A DNA stretch of 13,007 nt from Phycisphaerales bacterium UBA3190 (GTDB taxonomy: Bacteria > Planctomycetota > Phycisphaerae > Phycisphaerales > UBA1924): the NCBI GenBank assembly GCA_002364005.1, contig DEXG01000010.1, positions 45,615 to 58,621 on the forward strand, given 5' to 3'. The position numbers and the translations under genes were made by a program. The notes below the pieces were generated by a model. It saw only the letters and a program-made list of their open reading frames with translations, made no database searches and was not told the DNA's origin. Of the stretch, positions 1 through 5,134 are shown one piece after another. Each line of letters starts with the position of its first letter. Within the stretch, counting starts at the first letter, position 1.

Positions 1-1769
1 GGCAGCAGCTCGTACCGCTCGTCCATCTTGGTGACGGCCCACTCCAGGATCGCCGCCGCCTTGGGCATCTCGGTCACGACCGGGCACATCAGGTGCGGGA
101 TGTCCTTGAACTGCGACATCTCGACCATCTTGGGGTCGACCAGCACGAGCTTGAGCTCGTTGGGCTTCTTGGTGTACAGGAAGCTCATGATGATGGTGTT
201 CATGCACACCGACTTACCCGAACCGGTGGTGCCGGCGATGAGCATGTGGGGCATCTTGGTCAGGTCGCTGATCAGCGGCTCGCCCGCCGCATCCTTGCCC
301 AGGAACATTGGGAGCTTCATCTTGTCGAACTTCGAGCGGTTGCTCATCAGCTCCTTGAGGCGCACGCGCTCCTTGGTCGGGTTGGGCACCTCGATGCCGA
401 TGGTGTCACGCCCCTCCATGTTGGCCACGACGCGGATATTGACCGCCTTGAGCGAACGCGCCAGGTCGCTCTCGATCGCGTTGATCTGGGCGACCTTGGT
501 GCCCGGGGCCAGGCGGATGTGGTAGAGGGTGATGGCGGGGCCGGATTCGATGTCGACGACCTCGCCGTTGATCTTGTACTGCTGCAGCGAGTGCTCCAGG
601 GCCTCGGCCTGCTCACGCACGAGTTCCTCGAGCTTCTCGTTGAACCCGATCTCGGGCTCTTCGAGCAGTTCCATGGTCGGGAACTTGTATCCCTCGAGCG
701 ACATGGCGTTCTGGAAGTCCGCCAGGTCCTCGTCGGTTGCCTTTTCCTTGCTCTGCTGGGCGAAGCGGACGGGAAGCTTGGCGATCTTCTCGCGCAGGTC
801 CTCGTTGGTGAAGACCTGCGGGGCGCCGGGGGTCTCCTCGTCTTCCTCTTCGTACTCGTCCTCGTACTCGTCTTCTTCGATCGGCTGGGGCACCGGACGC
901 ACAACCCGCTTGGGCTTGGCCTTGCGCTTGGTTTCGCGTTGTTCCTGCTCGTCATGGACGGGCTTGACCTCGACCATCTCGTCGTCGATGTCGTTGATGC
1001 GGACCATGACGGGCTTGCGTCGCTTGGCCATCATGGCCCGGAGACCCGAAAGCAGCCCCCCGCCGGCCTTGAGCGAGCCCTCGCCGGCGCGTTCGGTCGC
1101 GGCGTTGGCGCGCAGGGCCGTCGTCTCGGCGATCACACTGGCCTTCTCACGGGTGAACGCCAATGCGGGCACCAGCTTGTTCCAGATCGCGATGGGCACC
1201 GTGACGACATACTTGTCGCAGCAGACGATCAGCCCGATGACCGCGGCCAGGGTGATCCACAGCAGCGACCCAAACATGGCGAACTTGGGCAGCAGGGTCG
1301 CGGCCCCCACCACGCCCAGCGTCCCGCCGATGAGCCCGGGCAGCGGCCCGGCGCTTGGCGCCAGCACCTGCAGCAGCACGCACAAGGCCCCGGTCAGGAT
1401 CAACGCCCCGCAGGCACGCACGATGGGCTGGGTCATGGGGCGGCGCATCACGCGCAGGGTCACGAGCACGCCGACGAAGAGCATGGGGATGATCACCCCG
1501 AGCCCGAGCGTGCGCAGCAGCCCGTAACTGACATGGGCGCCGATGGGCCCGGTCCAGTTCTGGGTCTGGGCGTTGGGCGGGTAGACGGCATGCGAGGGCG
1601 CATCAGCACCATCGAAGCTCACGAGCCCCACGAGCACGAAGAGCCACAGCACGCCCAGGGCGAGCCAACCGATGCGCATGAGCAGCTTCTGCTGCTCACT
1701 GGGCTCGGCCCCCTTGTCGTTCATGCGGTAGGGCTTGGTCGATTTCTTCTTCTTGACAGATTGCGCCAT
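1..1769 (-). CDS. ftsK: DNA translocase FtsK/SpoIIIE, C-terminus cut by window edge
   Basis: Membrane-anchored hexameric ATPase that pumps chromosomal DNA through the division septum. The visible part is 589 residues from the ATG at 1769; an in-frame TAA lies just upstream, which fixes this start. About four membrane segments are seen (roughly residues 31-52, 79-106, 115-137 and 145-184), then a charged linker with a very acidic run (around 295-313, rich in Glu, Asp and Tyr). The motor domain follows, with Walker A GTTGSGKS (Lys519) and Walker B LVLVDP (Asp545). The frame is still open at base 1, so the rest of the RecA-like motor and any C-terminal gamma winged-helix domain lie outside the window. 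It is the most downstream of three minus-strand genes, but the 95-nt gap, a weak hairpin and its own -10-like element suggest separate transcription. The family call is firm; whether it acts mainly in division or sporulation-like translocation cannot be told from sequence. Confidence 0.97.
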   Translation of the reverse strand, partial: MAQSVKKKKSTKPYRMNDKGAEPSEQQKLLMRIGWLALGVLWLFVLVGLVSFDGADAPSHAVYPPNAQTQNWTGPIGAHVSYGLLRTLGLGVIIPMLFVGVLVTLRVMRRPMTQPIVRACGALILTGALCVLLQVLAPSAGPLPGLIGGTLGVVGAATLLPKFAMFGSLLWITLAAVIGLIVCCDKYVVTVPIAIWNKLVPALAFTREKASVIAETTALRANAATERAGEGSLKAGGGLLSGLRAMMAKRRKPVMVRINDIDDEMVEVKPVHDEQEQRETKRKAKPKRVVRPVPQPIEEDEYEDEYEEEDEETPGAPQVFTNEDLREKIAKLPVRFAQQSKEKATDEDLADFQNAMSLEGYKFPTMELLEEPEIGFNEKLEELVREQAEALEHSLQQYKINGEVVDIESGPAITLYHIRLAPGTKVAQINAIESDLARSLKAVNIRVVANMEGRDTIGIEVPNPTKERVRLKELMSNRSKFDKMKLPMFLGKDAAGEPLISDLTKMPHMLIAGTTGSGKSVCMNTIIMSFLYTKKPNELKLVLVDPKMVEMSQFKDIPHLMCPVVTEMPKAAAILEWAVTKMDERYELL

Positions 1770-1777
1770 AACAGCGC

Positions 1778-1783
1778 ATTATC
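1778..1783 (-). promoter_or_regulatory. -10-like hexamer next to the ftsK start
   Basis: On the minus strand GATAAT (5 of 6 to TATAAT) ends 8 nt before the ftsK ATG, and no Shine-Dalgarno sequence is present. Transcription from it would begin at or beside the ATG, giving a leaderless mRNA. No convincing -35 is seen at 16-18 nt spacing. Inference from position only. Confidence 0.3.
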
Positions 1784-1815
1784 GGTCATCGGAACACAAT
1801 CGCCCCAGAAAACCA

Positions 1816-1831
1816 AGGGGCCCGAGGCCCT
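1816..1831 (-). terminator. weak GC hairpin between FG-GAP gene and ftsK
   Basis: Minus strand AGGGCCTCGGGCCCCT can form a short GC stem (GGGCC/GGCCC, three-base loop), followed by TTGGTTTT. It lies after the stop of the FG-GAP gene and before ftsK, so it could be a weak intrinsic terminator. The U-tract is poor. Confidence 0.25.
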
Positions 1832-1864
1832 AATTCTGCCCGTGCGATGGGCGTTTTAACCCAA

Positions 1865-3160
1865 TCAAGGGCACCCGGCGTTGAACGCGACGAGGAACAT
1901 GTACACATCGTGGAAGTTCCAGTCACCATCGCGATACAGGTCGGCGGCGATCCCCTGTGTCTGGTAGACGCTCAGGAAGCCGTACACATCCAGGAAGTTG
2001 ACCGACCCGTTCGAGTCAAAGTCCGCGACGCAGAACCCGGCACACTCGCTCCGCAGCACGCGGACCCAGCCCGCATCGACATCCGTCACCGCGACATCGA
2101 GGTCCCCGTCGAGGTCGAAATCGTCCATCACGAGCGCCGAGAGCAAGCCGCGAACATCGATCTGAATCGCCTCCTGCAGGGTACCACCCCCCTGATTGAG
2201 CAGGATGCTGACATTGGCACTGCTGTAGTTTGACGCGATGACATCCGGGGTGCCGTCGAGATCGATATCGCCCGCGGCGATGCCCATGGGCTCGGAATCA
2301 GCGAGATACTTGGTCTGACTCGCAAAGCTCCCATCCCCGTTGGACTCATACAGACGCAGCTCGTTCCAGAACGGGCTGCTGATGACGAGGTCAAGGTCGC
2401 CATCCCCATCGAAATCGGCCCGGTCGTGCGCCCACGGGTACCCCGAGGCGTTGTACTGGCGGTGGTCCTGAAACACACCCATGCCGTTGTTGATCCGGGT
2501 GCTGAAGGTGCTCGATCCGCGGTTGATCACGGTCAGATCCAGATCGCCGTCGTTGTCCTGGTCTTCGAGCGAGACGCTGTTCGGGCCGCCACCAACATCG
2601 ATCAGTTCCGGTTCACCGAACGAGCCGTCGCCGAGGTTCATGTGGAGCCAGACATCGCCGCTCATCCGTGGCGAGATCACGATATCCATGTCGCCATCAC
2701 CATCGACATCACCCGCTGCGATCCCGTTGGGCGTATGACCCGTTGCGTACGCGATCGGCTCGGCAAAGCCGCCGAGCCCGTCGTTGAACCGAATATGGAA
2801 GTTATTCGGCGTGCGGTTCGTCACGATGAGATCAAGATCGCCATCAAGATCGAGATCGGCCAGCGCCACCCGCTCGGGGTAGTCGCTTCCCGCGACACGG
2901 TATTCACTCAGGAACGAACCATCGCCCGTGTTAATCAGCACGCTGATGTCGTTGTCATCCCGGTTGGCCACGACCAGATCCGGGTATCCATCGCCGTTGA
3001 CATCGCCCGAGGTGATCGCCCACGGGTAGTTGCCCACGCGGTAGTTCTCCCGCTCAAAGGTGAGCGTTGGGCACGCCTGACCAAAGACCGGCTGGCATGT
3101 GGCGCACGCCAGCAAGAGCGAGGATCGCACACCGAGACGCATCGTATGGGCTTGCTTCAT
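1865..3160 (-). CDS. Secreted FG-GAP/VCBS seven-blade propeller protein with dockerin-like C-terminus
   Basis: Predicted exported protein of 431 residues; substrate and partner unknown. An N-terminal signal peptide (about residues 1-29, hydrophobic core SSLLLACA, ending near FGQA) precedes seven FG-GAP/VCBS repeats. Their calcium-loop aspartates (DxDxDGxxD type, e.g. DVNGDGYPD and DFDGDGDLD) start at residues 53, 102, 151, 200, 249, 298 and 347, an exact 49-residue period, as expected for one closed seven-blade beta-propeller. Residues 377-431 form a dockerin-like domain with two EF-hand-like loops (DFDSNGSVNFLDV and DLYRDGDWNFHDV) ending in Gly-Cys-Pro, resembling the GC-type dockerin tails of Phycisphaerae. 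The start is supported by GAGGAA about 9 nt upstream; Met7 is an alternative. It sits 79 nt downstream of a short relative on the same strand, with no clear terminator between, so co-transcription is possible. Likely surface or secreted, perhaps adhesive or ligand-binding (inference). Confidence 0.9.
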   Translation of the reverse strand: MKQAHTMRLGVRSSLLLACATCQPVFGQACPTLTFERENYRVGNYPWAITSGDVNGDGYPDLVVANRDDNDISVLINTGDGSFLSEYRVAGSDYPERVALADLDLDGDLDLIVTNRTPNNFHIRFNDGLGGFAEPIAYATGHTPNGIAAGDVDGDGDMDIVISPRMSGDVWLHMNLGDGSFGEPELIDVGGGPNSVSLEDQDNDGDLDLTVINRGSSTFSTRINNGMGVFQDHRQYNASGYPWAHDRADFDGDGDLDLVISSPFWNELRLYESNGDGSFASQTKYLADSEPMGIAAGDIDLDGTPDVIASNYSSANVSILLNQGGGTLQEAIQIDVRGLLSALVMDDFDLDGDLDVAVTDVDAGWVRVLRSECAGFCVADFDSNGSVNFLDVYGFLSVYQTQGIAADLYRDGDWNFHDVYMFLVAFNAGCP

Positions 3161-3239
3161 CTTGTAGACTTCCTCAATACTCGGCGGGGATCAGGTGATA
3201 TCGGTTTGAACTGATGCTGAACGCAGGACCGGAGACCCA

Positions 3240-3479
3240 TTACGTGCACCCGGCATTGAAGGCGATCAGAAAGGCACTGACATCGAAGAAGTTGAACACG
3301 CCATCGTCGGTGAAATCGGCGATGGGGTCGTTGTCGAAATCGCCCGCACGCACATGCTCGATGTACCCGATCCCGGGATCGAAGAGTCGCGATGGAAAGA
3401 TCGCACCTGGGCAGTCCTGCGCCGCAGCATGCGGTGCGCATATCGCCCAGATTGACATGATGCTCACTACTTGAATCAT
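3240..3479 (-). CDS. Short secreted dockerin-like protein, probable propeller-deletion remnant
   Basis: Predicted 79-residue exported protein. The ATG at 3479 was chosen because it opens a good signal peptide (MIQVVSIMSIWAICAPHAAAQ) and has GGAG about 11 nt upstream; the frame stays open to 3626 but that extension looks unconstrained. The mature part begins CPGAIF, like the CPTLTF at the same place in the neighbouring FG-GAP protein. It then has a stretch ending AGDFDNDPIADF, which resembles the first propeller calcium loop, and passes straight into a dockerin-like half, TDDGVFNFFDVSAFLIAFNAGC. Only one full EF-hand-like loop is present, where the neighbours have two. The reading frame is intact. 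It may be a working small dockerin protein or the in-frame remnant of a larger FG-GAP protein. Function unknown. Confidence 0.72.
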   Translation of the reverse strand: MIQVVSIMSIWAICAPHAAAQDCPGAIFPSRLFDPGIGYIEHVRAGDFDNDPIADFTDDGVFNFFDVSAFLIAFNAGCT

Positions 3480-3522
3480 GGTGCGTCTCACTCCCCGGGT
3501 CAAAAAGCGGAAAAAGCCCGCA

Positions 3523-3551
3523 AACATAACCCATTTGAGGGGTGAGTACAA
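3523..3551 (-). promoter_or_regulatory. candidate promoter of the short dockerin gene
   Basis: Minus strand TTGTAC (+ strand 3546-3551) and TATGTT (3523-3528) are separated by 17 nt and lie about 45 nt upstream of the ATG at 3479. Matches to the sigma-70 consensus are only 3 of 6 and 4 of 6. Confidence 0.22.
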
Positions 3552-3581
3552 GCACCTTTCTCCGCGCACCGCGGCACGCAC

Positions 3582-3610
3582 AATCCGCACAATTTCCCCA
3601 ATCCGCACAA
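3582..3610. repeat. two 11-bp direct repeats, 18-bp period
   Basis: AATCCGCACAA occurs at 3582-3592 and again at 3600-3610, separated by 7 nt. Two copies on nearly the same face of the helix inside a divergent promoter region could be a regulator site. Only the repeat itself is seen. Confidence 0.4.
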
Positions 3611-3816
3611 CCGAAACTTCAGTCACCCCGCTTATCTGGACGATGCATCACATCGCCAGGGATGGTGATTCGCGGCATGGATGCCCACTGCACAACCCAG
3701 TGAACCAAAAAACCACGAGTTGGGCCCAATATCGGTGCGCCATCAGTCCGCGCACGATCGGCCCACAACAGATTCGTCGGCGACAACCGCCGACCGGGAT
3801 AGGGAAGGAAAGCCGT

Positions 3817-4341
3817 ATGTCGAACCAGAACCCCATGAACAACACCTCCACCAACAACACGCCCCGCACCGGGACGCCCGAACTCACCGTGATCGGGGCC
3901 GACACCCGCATCAAGGGTGAGATGTTCTTCGAGAAGTCCGCCCGCATCCTCGGCCACTTCGAGGGCAAGATCACCGCTCAGGGTGAGGTCCAGATCGGCA
4001 ACGGCGCCAACTGCAACGCGGCCGTCGAAGCCGAGCAGATCATCGTCGACGGCTCAGTCCAGGGCCCGCTCTTCGCACGCGATCGCCTGACCCTGACCGC
4101 CAACGCACAGGTCCAGGGCGACCTGACCGCGGGCACGCTGGTCGTCTCCGAAGGCGCCAGCTTCGTCGGGCACTGCAATGTCGGGCCCCGTGCTCAGGAA
4201 ATGACCGGGCAGTCCAACAACACCCAGACCCGCCCGCAGAACACCGCCCCCATCACCAGTGAGCCCAAGCCCAGCATCACCACCCAGCTCGATCTGACCC
4301 CGCCGTGGGCACAGCAGGAATCGGGCAGCAGCGTCGCCTGA
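3817..4341 (+). CDS. Bactofilin family cytoskeletal protein
   Basis: Small polymer-forming protein of the bactofilin family (right-handed beta-helix that self-assembles without nucleotide), usually a cell-shape or envelope scaffold. It has 174 residues. A polar N-terminal tail rich in Asn and Thr (1-20) leads into the bactofilin domain (about 22-122), opening with LTVIGADTRIKGEMFFEKSA and showing the alternating short-strand pattern VQIGNGANCNA, IIVDGSVQGPLFARDRLTL, VQGDLTAGTLVVSEGASFVG. A Pro/Gln/Thr-rich C-terminal tail (130-174) follows, as is common in the family. The start is set by AGGAA about 6 nt before the ATG at 3817; Met7 is an unlikely alternative. A second bactofilin follows on the same strand 159 nt downstream, with a large hairpin between. 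No membrane segment is seen, so any membrane contact would use the tails. Confidence 0.9.
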   Translation: MSNQNPMNNTSTNNTPRTGTPELTVIGADTRIKGEMFFEKSARILGHFEGKITAQGEVQIGNGANCNAAVEAEQIIVDGSVQGPLFARDRLTLTANAQVQGDLTAGTLVVSEGASFVGHCNVGPRAQEMTGQSNNTQTRPQNTAPITSEPKPSITTQLDLTPPWAQQESGSSVA

Positions 4342-4362
4342 TCCAGCGTCAACGCGCTGAAC

Positions 4363-4445
4363 ACGAGCCGCGACCGTCAGGGAGCGGACACCGACGGGGA
4401 ACGCCCGCACCGGGCAAAGACCACTCCCTCACGGTCGCGGCTCGT
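4363..4445. repeat. 83-nt near-perfect inverted repeat (REP/MITE-like) between the bactofilin genes
   Basis: The arms 4363-4387 and 4421-4445 are 25 nt long and complementary at 23 positions, around a 33-nt centre. The core GAGCCGCGACCGT is shared by both arms. The arm length and large loop, with no T-tract on either side, argue against a plain intrinsic terminator. The motif resembles a dispersed palindrome I recall from planctomycete genomes (recollection, not checked). It may be a small non-autonomous element, a processing site, or may shield the two genes from read-through. Confidence 0.7.
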
Positions 4446-4500
4446 TGAAAAGACCACCCATCCCAGGCCGCGTTCGGCAAACGCCGGGGCGGCCAGTTTT

Positions 4501-5109
4501 ATGGCCTCGTTCTTTAAACCACCCCGATTCCTCATGCGTGATCGCGCCGCACCGCGCGCCGAGATCCCACGCACGCGGGATGTGGTCTGCTACCGATGTG
4601 CTGCGACGCTCCCCGTCTCGGGCTACGCCGAGTCCGCATCGTGCCCCAGGTGCGCGGGCAACCTCCGCCTGCTCCCGCTGGAGATCAGCACCGGTCACTG
4701 GGGCAGCTCGCTGCTGACGACCGAATCCATCATCGTCCATCCCGAGGCCCAGGTAACCGCCAACATCGCCGTTGCTTCGGGCAACATCACCATCGCCGGC
4801 AGCGTCCACTCCATGTGCATCGCCGGCGGCACGGTCACCATCGCCGAGACCGGCGAGCTGCGAGGCGGCATCCGAGCCGCACGCGTCGTGATCCTCCCCG
4901 GCGCCCGCATCATCGGCTCGGTGATCGAATCCCCCTCGACCGCGCTTGGTTCACTCGATATCGACGCCGCCTCCCGCGCCCGCCCGGGCACCGGGCCCGC
5001 CTCAAAGATCGACATCGAACCCTTCGAAGACCCGCTCGCTCCCGAGCTGCCCTCGCCGACGATCAAGATCGGCTCCATCGAACCCAAACGCCTGCGCGTG
5101 GTGCGGTAA
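4501..5109 (+). CDS. Bactofilin-like protein with N-terminal zinc ribbon
   Basis: Protein of 202 residues. Residues 30-51 hold two CxxC pairs (CYRC at 30-33, CPRC at 48-51) with 14 residues between, a typical zinc-ribbon spacing. They are followed by a bactofilin-like beta-helix region (about 62-150) with short repeating strands such as IIVHPEAQVTANIAVASGNI, TIAGSVHSMCIAGGTV and VVILPGARIIGSVIE. The C-terminal 50 residues are Pro-rich with charged patches and end KRLRVVR. The ATG at 4501 has no strong Shine-Dalgarno; Met12 is the alternative and would keep the ribbon. Its position after another bactofilin suggests that the two polymers act together, the zinc ribbon perhaps giving a protein or nucleic-acid contact (inference). 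It converges with the large FG-GAP gene, 25 nt away. Confidence 0.82.
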   Translation: MASFFKPPRFLMRDRAAPRAEIPRTRDVVCYRCAATLPVSGYAESASCPRCAGNLRLLPLEISTGHWGSSLLTTESIIVHPEAQVTANIAVASGNITIAGSVHSMCIAGGTVTIAETGELRGGIRAARVVILPGARIIGSVIESPSTALGSLDIDAASRARPGTGPASKIDIEPFEDPLAPELPSPTIKIGSIEPKRLRVVR

Positions 5110-5134
5110 ACCGGGATGGTCGGGATGGCCCGGC

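Larger units (their letters stand above)
3480..3816. other. divergent intergenic region, 337 nt
   Basis: Region between the minus-strand dockerin gene and the plus-strand bactofilin gene. It holds a candidate minus promoter, a pair of 11-bp direct repeats and the bactofilin ribosome-binding site. Frames run open through it on both strands but show no recognisable domain, so no gene is called. No clear plus-strand promoter was found. Confidence 0.6.

Noticed and set aside
93..1859. Very long open frame on the plus strand opposite ftsK
   Set aside because: Its translation is low-complexity (His, Asp, Gly, Gln rich) without a domain. It is the antisense shadow of the clear FtsK reading frame, caused by high third-position GC.
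2426..3214. 262-codon open frame on the plus strand opposite the smaller FG-GAP gene
   Set aside because: Same antisense effect of the repeated calcium-loop codons.
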